A DNA stretch of 46,153 bases from Acidobacteriota bacterium. Lineage in GTDB: Bacteria > Acidobacteriota > Terriglobia > Bryobacterales > Bryobacteraceae. Below the pieces are notes generated by a model. That model was given only the letters and a program-made list of their open reading frames with translations. It was not told where the DNA came from and ran no database searches. Made by a program: the position numbers and the translations under genes. The stretch is taken from contig JACQZT010000261.1 in the NCBI GenBank assembly GCA_016213755.1, forward strand, positions 1 through 46,153, written 5' to 3'. Of this stretch, positions 17,467-26,926 are shown in pieces. Positions within the stretch are counted from its first letter, which is position 1. Each line of letters opens with the position of its first letter.

Positions 17467-20400
17467 TCAGAAGTTGATCTTGGCCGCCACCTGGCCTACG
17501 CGCGGTAACAGGAGGGTCGAATCGATGCGCCCAAACGCTCCGCTGCCCAGGCCGGTATTGGGGAGCGCGAAGTTCGGCTTGTTGAACACGTTGAAGTACT
17601 CGAAGCGAAGCTGGAGGCTCACGTTCTCCCGGATTTTCGTGTTCTTGATGAGAGACAGGTCCTGGTTGAACAGGGAGGGGCCGCGAACATCGGGCAGGGT
17701 CCGGCCAACGTTGCCGAGCGTGTAGGAGGCCGGCTGAAGAAATGCCGTGGTGTCGAACCACCGGCTCAGGGCTTCGCCCCGGGTTCGCGAGGTTTCGATC
17801 GCCGCGCTCTTTCCCGTGCTGTTGGGCCGGTTGCCGCCCCCGGGAATCGGCGCCGTCATGCTCAAGGGGAGGCCGGTGCGGTAGGAAGTGATGCCGTTCA
17901 GTTGCCAGCCGCCGGCCAGGGCCGCCGCCAGCCGGCGGCCGGAGCCGAACAGCGGCTTGCCCGGACCGAAGGGAAGCTCGGCGACATAGCTGACGGTGAG
18001 ATTCCGCGATACGTCCAGCTCCGAAACCGCGCGCTCCGAGCGCAGGTTGTACCAGTTCTGGGTGTTGGTGACGTTGCCGCCGCCGATCTGGGAGACATCG
18101 TTGTTGGAGTTGGAGATGAGCTTGCCGAAGGTGTACGCCAACAGGACGCTGAAGCCCTTCGAGAAGCGCTTGTCCATCTTTAATTGCAGCGCGTGGTAGA
18201 TGCTGTCGGCCGAGGTCATGTTGACCACGCTGACCCCGGTGAACTGCGGGTAAGGCAGCAGCAACTGGCGGCGGGTCACCGTCCTCTGCGCGAGCGTTCC
18301 GACGTTGATGGCTCCATAGAAAGGATTCGCGACCAACTGGTTCAGTCCCGTGCCGAGGCTCAGGTACTGAGGATCGAGATCGTTGAGCTGGCGGTTGCGA
18401 AAGGCCAGGTGGACTCCGCGGCTGCCGGCGTAGGCCACATCCACCAGGACCTGCCCGGGCAATTCTCTCTGCACGTCGAAGTTCCACTGGTACGTGCGCG
18501 GCATCACCTGCCGGTCGTCCCAGACCGTCAGCCCCTGGCCCAGGTACGTCGAAGCCCCCAGGGAGTTGCGAGTGGGCTGGATCAGGCCCTCCGGGAAGGG
18601 ATTGCTTATCGAATTGTAGGGCGTCAGCCCTCCATCGACCGAACTGACAAAGGGGGTGGTGGCGGAGTACCCGGCGTTGGAAGCGAACGCCGTGGCCGTG
18701 TTGGAGGTCTCGGCCGGAGCGAAGAACACGCCGCTTCCCCAGCGCAGGACGGTCTTGGGCAGCACGCTCCAGGCAAAGCCCAGGCGCGGCGCGAAGTTCA
18801 TCCGGTTCCATTGCCAGACATGCCGGCTGGAGGGGGTGGCGAAGACCAGGCCTCCCCGCAAGCCGGGAAACTGGCTGTTCCGGACGGGAGACGGCAGGCC
18901 GCTGTCGAAGTAGTTGATGGAATTGTATCTCTCGGTGAACGGCGACTCGGTTTCATAGCGCAAACCGGCGTTCATGGTGAGGCGCTTCGTCAGGCGGATG
19001 TCGTCCTGCACGTAGCCGGCCGTGTAGACGTTCTGGAGGGACACGCCGCAGATGATGGGCGCCGAGCCCGAGGCCGGAAAACCGAGCAGCAGACTCGCCA
19101 CGCCGTTGCCGGCGTTGTCATAAAACGTCAGCGGGTTCGGACCCCGTGTGAAGGCGCGGTTGAAAGTGTAGGAGCCGCTGCCGCCGCCGATGAGGATGAA
19201 GTTGACCCGGTTGAGGCGCACATCGCCGCCGGTCTTGAGCGTCTGCTTGCCCATCACCCTGGTCAGGGAACCGTTCAGGCTGTGCGTGTCGTTGCCGCTG
19301 CTGAAGTAGGTCTGCCCGCCGAGGCCGCTGTACTGCTCGACAGTGGTGGCGGGGAACACCGGGATCTGGAACTGGCGGACCAGCGAGTCGGGGAAGCCGG
19401 CGGCTCGGGCGTCAAAGCCATAGCTCCGGGTCGCCCGAAACTGGTACCAGCGGGCAAAACCGTATTTCAGACTCAGGATCGAACTGGGACTGAGGTTCGC
19501 GGTATGATCCCAGGCGACGCTGGTCTGGCGGAAAGGCGTCTTCCCGACGGACCCGGTCGAGGGCGACGCCACATTGTCAAAGTAATCCGGCTGAGCCAGC
19601 ACCGTCCGGTTGTGCGCAAACCGCAGGAAGGTGCGGTAGGAGTCGGAAAAGTTGTGGTCCATGCGCCCGCTGAACTGGTTCTGGTCGATGTTGCGGCCGG
19701 CGTTGCTCACGAAGTTGTTGAAGTTGGTGAACGGGTCGCCGGCGGCATTGGGTTGCGGGTAGAACTCCAGCAGTTTGCGTGCAATGGAGTTGAGCCGGTT
19801 CGAGGGCAGAACATTGCCGGCGAAAGGAGTGCGAATGGAGGCGCCCGCCCGCGCCGGATCGGGCTTGGTGGAGGTCGGATCGTAGATCACGACCAGGCTG
19901 CCCTGCTGGTTCAAGGTTTTCGAGAAATCGCCGTTGCGCTGCTCGGGCGCGGGCACCGAAGTGCGAAACGTATCTCCCCGGCGCCACTTCGTACCCTGGT
20001 AGTCGGAGAAGAAGAACGTCCGGTTCTTTCCGTCGTAGAGCTTGCCGAACCGCACCGGCCCTCCGATGGCGCCTCCGAATTGATTGACGCGAAAAGGCGG
20101 AATGCCCCGGCCGGCGCCCTTATTGAAAAACTCGTTGGCGTCAAAGGCGTTGTTGCGCAGGTATTCGTAGAGCGCTCCGTGCAACTGGTTGGAACCGGAG
20201 CGGGTGGAGACGTTAACCACGCCGCCGCTGAACCGGCCCCACTCGGCCGAAAGGTTGCTGCTCTGCACCTTGAATTCCTGCGTGGCCTCGATCGACGGAA
20301 TGGTGGTGATGGTGTTGAACTGCCCGGTGGTGCTGGGCACGCCGTCGATGAGGATCTCGTTGCTCATCTGGTGGCTGCCGTTGATCGAGAAATTCGTGTC

Positions 20401-20940
20401 CCAATTCGTGTTCACGGGGATGTCGCCGAACTGCCCGTTGGCCCCCGGCGACGTCAGCAGGCCCGGCGTCAATTGAACCAGGCGGAACGGACTGCGGCCG
20501 TTCAGCGGGATGTTCTGGATCTTGGCGTGGTCGACGATCTGGCCCAGCGCCGAGGTTTCCTGGTCCAGCAGCGGCGCCGCCGCCGACACCTGGATCTCCT
20601 GCGTGACCGTGCCGAGTTCCAGCTCCACATCGAGGCGCGCCACCTGATCGACCATCAGCGCGATCCCGGTGCGGCTGACCGGCCGAAACCCCTCCTTGGT
20701 CACGCCGATCCGGTAGTTGCCCGGGGGAAGAAGGGGGCAAACGTAGGCGCCGGCTTCGTTGCACCGGCTTTCCCGAGTGGTCCCCTGGTCCACATTGGTG
20801 ACCTTGACGGACGCGCCGGGAACTCCGCCGCCCGACGGATCCGTGACCCGGCCGACGATCTGGGCGGTTGTGCCTTGGGCGAAGACGATCCCCGCACCCA
20901 GCAAACCCGCAACGAGCCCTTTGAGCAAGCAAGCGTTCAC
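17467..20940 (-). CDS. Oar-like TonB-dependent receptor, 1157 residues, GTG start
   Basis: Another large acidobacterial receptor. Signal peptide about 1-22 (GLLGAGIVFAQ), regulatory-like domain about 25-110 (IVGRVTDPSGGGVPGASVKV, AGAYVCPLLPPGNYRIGV), plug-like region (NIPLNGRSPFRLVQLTPG, ILIDGVPSTTGQFN, FKVQSSNLSAEWGRFSGG), then a long barrel closing with a C-terminal aromatic (AAKINF). The start is GTG at 20940, preceded by a consensus AGGAGG six bases away; no better ATG is available. It is transcribed ahead of the nusG-like gene and divergently from the respiratory operon, sharing a 218-base intergenic region. The substrate cannot be inferred. Confidence 0.92.
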   Translation of the reverse strand: MNACLLKGLVAGLLGAGIVFAQGTTAQIVGRVTDPSGGGVPGASVKVTNVDQGTTRESRCNEAGAYVCPLLPPGNYRIGVTKEGFRPVSRTGIALMVDQVARLDVELELGTVTQEIQVSAAAPLLDQETSALGQIVDHAKIQNIPLNGRSPFRLVQLTPGLLTSPGANGQFGDIPVNTNWDTNFSINGSHQMSNEILIDGVPSTTGQFNTITTIPSIEATQEFKVQSSNLSAEWGRFSGGVVNVSTRSGSNQLHGALYEYLRNNAFDANEFFNKGAGRGIPPFRVNQFGGAIGGPVRFGKLYDGKNRTFFFSDYQGTKWRRGDTFRTSVPAPEQRNGDFSKTLNQQGSLVVIYDPTSTKPDPARAGASIRTPFAGNVLPSNRLNSIARKLLEFYPQPNAAGDPFTNFNNFVSNAGRNIDQNQFSGRMDHNFSDSYRTFLRFAHNRTVLAQPDYFDNVASPSTGSVGKTPFRQTSVAWDHTANLSPSSILSLKYGFARWYQFRATRSYGFDARAAGFPDSLVRQFQIPVFPATTVEQYSGLGGQTYFSSGNDTHSLNGSLTRVMGKQTLKTGGDVRLNRVNFILIGGGSGSYTFNRAFTRGPNPLTFYDNAGNGVASLLLGFPASGSAPIICGVSLQNVYTAGYVQDDIRLTKRLTMNAGLRYETESPFTERYNSINYFDSGLPSPVRNSQFPGLRGGLVFATPSSRHVWQWNRMNFAPRLGFAWSVLPKTVLRWGSGVFFAPAETSNTATAFASNAGYSATTPFVSSVDGGLTPYNSISNPFPEGLIQPTRNSLGASTYLGQGLTVWDDRQVMPRTYQWNFDVQRELPGQVLVDVAYAGSRGVHLAFRNRQLNDLDPQYLSLGTGLNQLVANPFYGAINVGTLAQRTVTRRQLLLPYPQFTGVSVVNMTSADSIYHALQLKMDKRFSKGFSVLLAYTFGKLISNSNNDVSQIGGGNVTNTQNWYNLRSERAVSELDVSRNLTVSYVAELPFGPGKPLFGSGRRLAAALAGGWQLNGITSYRTGLPLSMTAPIPGGGNRPNSTGKSAAIETSRTRGEALSRWFDTTAFLQPASYTLGNVGRTLPDVRGPSLFNQDLSLIKNTKIRENVSLQLRFEYFNVFNKPNFALPNTGLGSGAFGRIDSTLLLPRVGQVAAKINF

Positions 20941-21158
20941 GATGACCTCCTAGCGAGTCCGGCGCAGCAATCCCACTGTATCACTGGAGCCGGTGCGCGG
21001 CGAATCGCGGCATGGAGGCAGAAAACTTGAAGCCATTTTGTTTACAACATCATCTACAGGGTTGCTGCTGGCAACTCACGGTTGTTCTCCGGCGCGAACC
21101 CGAGTATCGTGGTCAAATAAGGTAGAACAGCGTCCAAAGGGGATGGGATTCATATTGG

Positions 21159-21806
21159 ATGGGACAGGTGTTTCCAAAGTCCATCGACAGGATTGTGCGC
21201 CTTTCCGCGGCGGTCCTGATCGTCGTGGGAGGTGCGGTGGCGGCCTTGCTGGGCTACCTGGCGCGCCCCAGCAATACCGACATCGGCTACATGCCGGTCC
21301 AGCCGGTCCCTTACAGCCATAAGCTGCACGCCGGCAACCTGGGCGTGGACTGCCGCTATTGCCACTTCACGGTCGAGAACGCCGCATACGCCGCCATTCC
21401 GCCCACCGAAGTCTGCATGAACTGCCATGTGCGGGTGAAGCCGCAGAGCCCGCTTCTCACGCCCATTCGCGAAAGCTACGCCAGCGGGCAGCCGGTGGAA
21501 TGGGTGAAGGTCCATCGCCTGGCCGACTACGTCTACTTCAACCACCAGGTGCACGTCAGAGCGGGCGTGAGCTGCGCAAGCTGCCACGGCCGGGTGGACC
21601 AGATGATTGAGGTGCGGCAGGTGCACGAACTGACCATGGCCTGGTGTCTGGAGTGCCACCGCAACCCGGCGCCGAACCTGCGCCCGGCCGAGTTCGTCAC
21701 CAAGCTGGATTGGAAGCCCGATCGCGACCCCGCCGAGATCGGCCGCGAGATTCAGGCCGCCAGGCGCATCGCTCCACCGTTGAACTGCTCGGGGTGCCAC
21801 CGATGA
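21159..21806 (+). CDS. actA: Alternative complex III pentahaem cytochrome subunit ActA
   Basis: ActA is the multihaem subunit of alternative complex III, passing electrons from quinol oxidation towards cytochrome c or the oxidase. The 215-residue protein has an N-terminal membrane anchor (about 13-35) and five CXXCH motifs: Cys65-His69, Cys86-His90, Cys139-His143, Cys163-His167 and Cys210-His214, the last one residue from the C-terminus. Five haems is the expected number for ActA. It opens the respiratory operon; its stop overlaps the actB start (ATGA). The upstream region to 20940 is AT-richer and must hold the operon promoter, but I cannot place convincing -35/-10 boxes. Confidence 0.93.
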   Translation: MGQVFPKSIDRIVRLSAAVLIVVGGAVAALLGYLARPSNTDIGYMPVQPVPYSHKLHAGNLGVDCRYCHFTVENAAYAAIPPTEVCMNCHVRVKPQSPLLTPIRESYASGQPVEWVKVHRLADYVYFNHQVHVRAGVSCASCHGRVDQMIEVRQVHELTMAWCLECHRNPAPNLRPAEFVTKLDWKPDRDPAEIGREIQAARRIAPPLNCSGCHR

Positions 21807-24499
21807 ACCTGTCAGAGGGGAAGTTCCCCGACGGAATGCTGGAACTCAGCGCCGCTTCGCGCCGCAGGATTTTGAAGCTCATGGGAGCGTCCTTCGGGCT
21901 GGCCGGACTGACCGCCTGCCGCCGGCCGGTGGAAAAAATCCTGCCCGCGGTGAAAGGCGTGGAAGACTACATCCCCGGCAATCCGCTCTACTACGCCACG
22001 GCGGCCCCGGTGGCCGGCTCGGTGGCGGGCCTGCTGGTGGAAACGCACGACGGCCGGCCCACCAAAATCGAAGGCAACCCGCGGCACCCTTCGAGCGGCG
22101 GCGCGGCGTCGGCCTTCGCGCAGGCCGAAATCCTGAGCCTGTACGACCCGGACCGCTCGCAGGCGGTTCTCCGGGGCGGAGAAAAATCGAGCTGGGAAGA
22201 GTTCGCGCGGGCGGTGCGGGAGATGCGCGGAAAAGTTCGCTTCCTCAGCTCTCGCGTCGCGTCGCCGTCTTTGGCATCCATGCGAAAGATCGCGCTGGAA
22301 AAGTTTCCGGGCTCGGCGTGGGTGGAATACGAGCCGGTTTCGGACCGTGAAGTTCTCGCGGGCGCACAGCTTGCCTTCGGCCAGCCGCTCCAGCCGCACT
22401 ATCACTTCGACAAAGCCGAAGCGATTCTCGCGCTGGACGCCGATGTCCTGGGCTTGGACGCGCCCTCGCAAGCCGCCATTCGCGCGTTCTCGCGCCGCCG
22501 CGGCGCAAGCTCAAACCGGCTGTACGCCGCGGAAAGCCAGTTTTCGATCACCGGGGCGATGGCCGATCACCGCCTGCGCATGTGCTCCGGCGACATCGCG
22601 CGCTTCGCGCAGGAACTGCCCGCGGGCAGTCACCCGATCTGGAAGGACCTGGCCGCGCACAAGGGCCGCTCGCTGGTGGTGGCCGGGCCGCGCCAGCCGG
22701 CCGTGGTGCACGCCCTGGCTCACTGGCTGAACGCGCAACTGGGCAACCTGGGCGAGACGGTCACCTTCACCGCCGCGCCGGCGCCGGGGCTTTCCATCGC
22801 GGAACTGGCGCAAGAGATGTCGCGCGGCGAAGTCGGCGCGCTGGTCGTCCTGGGCGGCAACCCGGCCTACGACGCGCCCGCCGACACCAACTTCGCCGGC
22901 GGGATGAAGAAAGTCCCGCTCTCGATTCACCTCGGCCTGGACTTGAACGAAACGGCGAAGCTGGCGAGCTGGCACCTGCCCGAAGCGCACTTCCTGGAGG
23001 CCTGGGGCGACGTGCGCGCCGCCGACGGCACGGTTTCCATTCAGCAACCGCTCATTCAGCCGCTCTACGGCGGCAAGACCGCCGTCGAGGTGGTGGCTCT
23101 GCTGGCCGGCCACAGGGACCAGCGGGCTTACGACATCGTGCGCGGCCTCTGGCAGGCGCAATGGCGCAAGTCGCTGCACGAAGGCATCGTCGAAGGAACC
23201 CGATCCGCCGAAGTGAAGCCGGCTCTGAAATTCACCCCGGCTCCGCTACCGAACCGCGACCGTCAGGGAGCGGTCGAAATCACCTTCCACCCCAGTTGGA
23301 GCGCCTGGGACGGCCGCTACGCCAACCACGCCTGGCTGCAAGAAACTCCCGACCCGATGACCAAGCTCACCTGGGACAACGCGGCGCTCCTCAGCCCGGC
23401 CACCGCGCGCTCGCTGGGAGTCGAGACCGGCGACGTGATTGCCCTCGAACGCGCCGGCCGTAGGATCGAAGCCGCGGTCATGACGATGCCGGGCCAGGCC
23501 GACCATTCGATCGCCCTGCCGCTGGGCTACGGGCGCGCCTCGGTGGGCCGCGTGGGCAAGGGCGTGGGGTTCAACGCCAACCCGCTGCGCTCGAGCGACG
23601 CCATGTGGATCGCCTCCGGCGTCAAGGTGACCAAGACCGGCCGCAAGCGCAAACTGGTCACCACCCAGGAGCACCACTCCATGGAAGGCCGGCCGCTGGT
23701 GCGCGAGGGCTCTGTCTCCCAGCACGAGCACGGCCCGAAGCTCTTCTCGCTCTACGAAGAGCACAAGTACGACCAGGGCAACCAGTGGGGCATGGTGATC
23801 GACCTGAACGCCTGCATCGGCTGTAACGCCTGCGTGGTGGCCTGCCAGGCGGAAAACAACATCCCCGTGGTGGGCAAGGAACAGGTGGCCAACGGCCGCG
23901 AGATGCACTGGCTCCGGCTGGACCGCTACTTCACCGGCCCGCCCGAGGAGCCGCGGGCGGTGGTGCAGCCGGTGGCCTGCGCGCAGTGTGAGAACGCGCC
24001 CTGCGAATCGGTCTGCCCGGTGGCGGCCACCACGCACAGCCCCGAGGGCCTCAACGACATGGCCTACAACCGCTGCGTGGGCACGCGCTACTGCGCCAAC
24101 AACTGCCCCTACAAGGTGCGGCGGTTCAACTTTCTCGATTACCACAAGGACCTGGTCGAGATCGGGAAGATGCAGTTCAACCCGGACGTCACCGTGCGCA
24201 TGCGGGGCGTTATGGAGAAGTGCACCTACTGCGTGCAGCGCATCCAGGAAGCCAAGATCCACGCCAAGGCCGACGGGCATCGGCCGTTGAAGGATGGAGA
24301 GGTCGTCACCGCCTGCCAGCAGACCTGCCCGGCCGAGGCCATCTCGTTCGGCAACCTGCTGGATCCCAACAGCCGGGTTTCCAAACTCCGCGCCGCGGAC
24401 CGGAACTACGCGCTGCTGGGCGAACTCAACACCAAGCCGCGCACGACGTACCTGGCGAGATTGCGCAACCCCAATCCGGAGCTCGAGAACCATGGCTGA
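21803..24499 (+). CDS. actB: Alternative complex III iron-sulfur/molybdopterin-fold subunit ActB
   Basis: An 898-residue subunit of ACIII combining a molybdopterin-oxidoreductase-like fold, which carries no Mo cofactor in characterised complexes, with a ferredoxin-like domain holding several Fe-S clusters. The N-terminus has a twin-arginine-like signal ([10 protein letters not shown]) followed by LTACRRP, a possible lipobox. The Mo-fold region is about 50-650. From Cys671 come cluster motifs [42 protein letters not shown] and CQQTCP, fitting the usual three [4Fe-4S] plus one [3Fe-4S]. I chose the ATG at 21803 overlapping the actA stop; an open extension upstream lies antisense-free inside actA and lacks the signal. 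actC overlaps its 3' end by 8 bases. Confidence 0.94.
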   Translation: MNLSEGKFPDGMLELSAASRRRILKLMGASFGLAGLTACRRPVEKILPAVKGVEDYIPGNPLYYATAAPVAGSVAGLLVETHDGRPTKIEGNPRHPSSGGAASAFAQAEILSLYDPDRSQAVLRGGEKSSWEEFARAVREMRGKVRFLSSRVASPSLASMRKIALEKFPGSAWVEYEPVSDREVLAGAQLAFGQPLQPHYHFDKAEAILALDADVLGLDAPSQAAIRAFSRRRGASSNRLYAAESQFSITGAMADHRLRMCSGDIARFAQELPAGSHPIWKDLAAHKGRSLVVAGPRQPAVVHALAHWLNAQLGNLGETVTFTAAPAPGLSIAELAQEMSRGEVGALVVLGGNPAYDAPADTNFAGGMKKVPLSIHLGLDLNETAKLASWHLPEAHFLEAWGDVRAADGTVSIQQPLIQPLYGGKTAVEVVALLAGHRDQRAYDIVRGLWQAQWRKSLHEGIVEGTRSAEVKPALKFTPAPLPNRDRQGAVEITFHPSWSAWDGRYANHAWLQETPDPMTKLTWDNAALLSPATARSLGVETGDVIALERAGRRIEAAVMTMPGQADHSIALPLGYGRASVGRVGKGVGFNANPLRSSDAMWIASGVKVTKTGRKRKLVTTQEHHSMEGRPLVREGSVSQHEHGPKLFSLYEEHKYDQGNQWGMVIDLNACIGCNACVVACQAENNIPVVGKEQVANGREMHWLRLDRYFTGPPEEPRAVVQPVACAQCENAPCESVCPVAATTHSPEGLNDMAYNRCVGTRYCANNCPYKVRRFNFLDYHKDLVEIGKMQFNPDVTVRMRGVMEKCTYCVQRIQEAKIHAKADGHRPLKDGEVVTACQQTCPAEAISFGNLLDPNSRVSKLRAADRNYALLGELNTKPRTTYLARLRNPNPELENHG

Positions 24500-25847
24500 C
24501 GCGGCGCTCGTCCTGAATCAGACCACCTGCGCCGACGTGACCCGCACGGTGAGCGAGATCACCGAACGCAAGACGCCGCGCGCCTGGTATATCGCGATCT
24601 CGATCACCGGCTCGATGACGCTGATGCTGGGCGCGATGCTGGGCTACCTGTTTTTCACCGGCATCGGCGTGTGGGGCAACAACTCGCCCGTGGGCTGGGC
24701 CTGGGACATCACCAATTTCGTTTTCTGGATCGGCATCGGCCACGCCGGCACGCTGATCTCGGCCATCCTGTTCCTGTTCCGCCAGCGCTGGCGCACCTCG
24801 ATCAACCGTTTCGCCGAGGCCATGACGCTGTTCGCGGTGGCCTGCGCGGGCATCTATCCGCTGGTACACGTGGGCCGTCCCTGGCGCGCCTACTGGCTGT
24901 TCCCGGTGCCCAACCCGGCGCTGGAGATGTGGCAGAACTTCCGCAGCCCGCTGCTGTGGGACGTCTTCGCGGTGTCCACCTACGGCACGGTCTCGCTGCT
25001 GTTCTGGTACGTCGGGATGCTGCCGGACCTGGCCACGCTGCGCGACCGCGCGACATCCAAGGCGCGCCGCATCGTCTTCGGCGTGCTGAGCCTGGGCTGG
25101 CGCGGCTCGGCGCGGCACTGGAAGCATTACGAGATGGCCTACCTGATCCTGGCCGGCCTGTCGACGCCGCTGGTGATCAGCGTGCACACCATCGTCAGCT
25201 TCGACTTCGCGGTATCCATCATCCCCGGCTGGCACACCACCATCTTCCCGCCCTACTTCGTGGCCGGCGCCGTGTTCTCGGGCTTCGCCATGGTGGTGAC
25301 GCTGATGGTGGTGGCGCGGCAGGTGTTCGGGCTCCAGAACCTGGTGACCATGAAACACCTGGACAACATGTGCAAGGTGATGCTGGCTACCGGTTCCATC
25401 GTGGGCTACGCCTATGCCGTCGAGTTCTTCACCGCGTTCTTCAGCGGCAATCCGTACGAGCGCTTCGTTTTCCTGAACCGCGCCACCGGGCCTTACGCCT
25501 GGGCCGTGTGGACCATGTTCACCTGCAACGTCTTCGCGCCGCAGTTGTTCTGGTTCCGGCGCATCCGGCAGTCGATTCCGGCCATGTTCGTCATCTCCAT
25601 CATGGTGAACGTGGGCATGTGGTTCGAGCGCTTCGTGATCATCGTGACCTCGCTGCACCGCGACTTCCTGCCCTCGTCGTGGGGCTACTTCCGGCCGACC
25701 TTGGTGGACATTCTGACCTTTCTCGGCAGCTTCGGGCTGTTCCTGACGCTGTTTCTGCTGTTTGTCCGCTTCCTGCCCATGATCTCCATGAGCGAAGTGA
25801 AAGGGATGATGGCCGCCGGCGCGCACAAGGAGGGCGGGCATGAGTGA
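24492..25847 (+). CDS. actC: Alternative complex III membrane subunit ActC (NrfD family)
   Basis: A 451-residue polytopic protein of the NrfD/PsrC family, the quinol-interacting membrane subunit of ACIII. About ten transmembrane helices are visible, starting after a soluble N-terminus ([20 protein letters not shown]) and ending [60 protein letters not shown] and [20 protein letters not shown] are typical of ActC. The ATG at 24492 lies 8 bases inside actB and fits family N-termini; an earlier open stretch runs in another frame through actB. Its stop overlaps actD by 8 bases. In ACIII two NrfD subunits (ActC and ActF) are paired; only ActC is generally considered the main quinol site. Confidence 0.95.
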   Translation: MADAALVLNQTTCADVTRTVSEITERKTPRAWYIAISITGSMTLMLGAMLGYLFFTGIGVWGNNSPVGWAWDITNFVFWIGIGHAGTLISAILFLFRQRWRTSINRFAEAMTLFAVACAGIYPLVHVGRPWRAYWLFPVPNPALEMWQNFRSPLLWDVFAVSTYGTVSLLFWYVGMLPDLATLRDRATSKARRIVFGVLSLGWRGSARHWKHYEMAYLILAGLSTPLVISVHTIVSFDFAVSIIPGWHTTIFPPYFVAGAVFSGFAMVVTLMVVARQVFGLQNLVTMKHLDNMCKVMLATGSIVGYAYAVEFFTAFFSGNPYERFVFLNRATGPYAWAVWTMFTCNVFAPQLFWFRRIRQSIPAMFVISIMVNVGMWFERFVIIVTSLHRDFLPSSWGYFRPTLVDILTFLGSFGLFLTLFLLFVRFLPMISMSEVKGMMAAGAHKEGGHE

Positions 25848-26379
25848 GATGAGCAAGATCCATGGAGTGATCGGCGAGTTCGCCAGCCCCGAGACGTTGC
25901 TGCACGGGGTGCGCGAGCTGCGCGCGCAGGGCTTCACCCGGCTCGACGCGCTGACCCCGTTCCCGATTCACGGCATCGACGAGGCGCTGGGCGAGCAGCG
26001 CTCGAAACTCGGGTATCTGGTCGTGGTCATGGGGATCCTGGGCTGTGCCGCCGCGCTGCTGTTGCAGTGGTGGACCGGGGCCAGGGCCTACCCGCTGGTG
26101 ATCGGCGGCAAGCCGCTGTTCGCCTTCGAATTCTCGATTCCCATCACCTTCGAGCTGACCGTGCTGCTGGCCGCCTTCGGCGCGGTCTTCGGGATGCTGG
26201 CCTTCAACGGCCTGCCGCGCCTGTATCACCCGGTCTTTCGCTATCGGCGCATCCATGTGGCCAGCGACGACCGGTTTCTGCTGGTGGTGGAAAACTCGGG
26301 CGCCGGCTTCAACGCCGGCCAGGCGAAAAAGGCATTGGAATCCGCGGGGGCGGCGCATGTCGAAACGGTTCCGGAGTAG
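25840..26379 (+). CDS. actD: Alternative complex III subunit ActD (DUF3341)
   Basis: A 179-residue DUF3341 protein, the ActD membrane subunit of ACIII. It has a soluble N-terminal domain (about 1-60; [35 protein letters not shown]) and two helices (about 63-85 and 104-127) joined by a short loop, with a cytoplasmic-type tail ending in AHVETVPE. Size, order and two-helix topology match ActD. The start overlaps actC by 8 bases and actE begins 23 bases before its stop. It has no redox cofactor motif, as expected. Confidence 0.93.
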   Translation: MSEMSKIHGVIGEFASPETLLHGVRELRAQGFTRLDALTPFPIHGIDEALGEQRSKLGYLVVVMGILGCAAALLLQWWTGARAYPLVIGGKPLFAFEFSIPITFELTVLLAAFGAVFGMLAFNGLPRLYHPVFRYRRIHVASDDRFLLVVENSGAGFNAGQAKKALESAGAAHVETVPE

Positions 26380-26926
26380 CGCGGTGGCGGCGGTGCTGGC
26401 GCTGGCCGGCTGCGGCTCCACCTCCCGCCGCCCGCCCATTGAGATCTTCCCGGACATGGACCGCCAGCCCAAGATCAAGGCGCAGACCACGACACTGCGG
26501 CCCGTGCCCGGCACGGTGGCGCAGGGACAGCTCCAGGAAGACGAGAGCCGGACCACGGGCATCGCCAGCGGAATGTACATCGGCCGGAATCCTCTGCCCC
26601 TCAATCGCGAGACGCTTTCGCGCGGCCGGGAGCGCTTCGATATCTACTGCGCGCCCTGCCACGACCGGCTGGGCTCGGGTCACGGCATCGTGGCGCAGCG
26701 CAGCTCCTGGCTGCCCGCCAACATGCACGACGCGCGCGTCAAGAACATGACCGACGGCGAGCTGTTCTCGGTCGCCACCCACGGCCGGCGCAGCATGCCC
26801 GCTTACCGCTTCCAGGTTTCCGAGAGCGACAGATGGGCCATCGTGGCTTATGTGCGCGCGTTGCAGCGCACCACCAGCGCAACCCTCGAGGACGTTCCGG
26901 CCGAACTCAGGAGGGATTTGCGATGA
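26357..26926 (+). CDS. actE: Alternative complex III monohaem cytochrome c subunit ActE
   Basis: A 189-residue predicted lipoprotein (LALAGC, Cys19) with a single haem c site, Cys98-Ala-Pro-Cys101-His102, and a likely axial Met147 in RRSMPAYRF. ActE carries electrons at the periplasmic side of ACIII. The segment EIFPDMDRQPKIKAQ near the N-terminus is a common ActE landmark. The ATG at 26357 lies 23 bases before the actD stop and yields a clean lipoprotein signal; an earlier open extension overlaps most of actD and lacks one. actF overlaps its stop by four bases and has a strong AGGAGGG ribosome-binding site inside actE. Confidence 0.94.
   Translation: MSKRFRSSAVAAVLALAGCGSTSRRPPIEIFPDMDRQPKIKAQTTTLRPVPGTVAQGQLQEDESRTTGIASGMYIGRNPLPLNRETLSRGRERFDIYCAPCHDRLGSGHGIVAQRSSWLPANMHDARVKNMTDGELFSVATHGRRSMPAYRFQVSESDRWAIVAYVRALQRTTSATLEDVPAELRRDLR

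Noticed and set aside
18184-21030. Open frame of about 948 codons on the plus strand opposite the third receptor
   Set aside because: No signal, domain or ribosome-binding site; the minus-strand receptor has all of these. High GC makes long shadow frames common here.
21803-24499. ActB as a molybdopterin enzyme (formate dehydrogenase or nitrate reductase type)
   Set aside because: The neighbours and the fused Fe-S domain define ACIII, where the Mo-like fold is known to lack cofactor; no Mo-ligating motif is evident.
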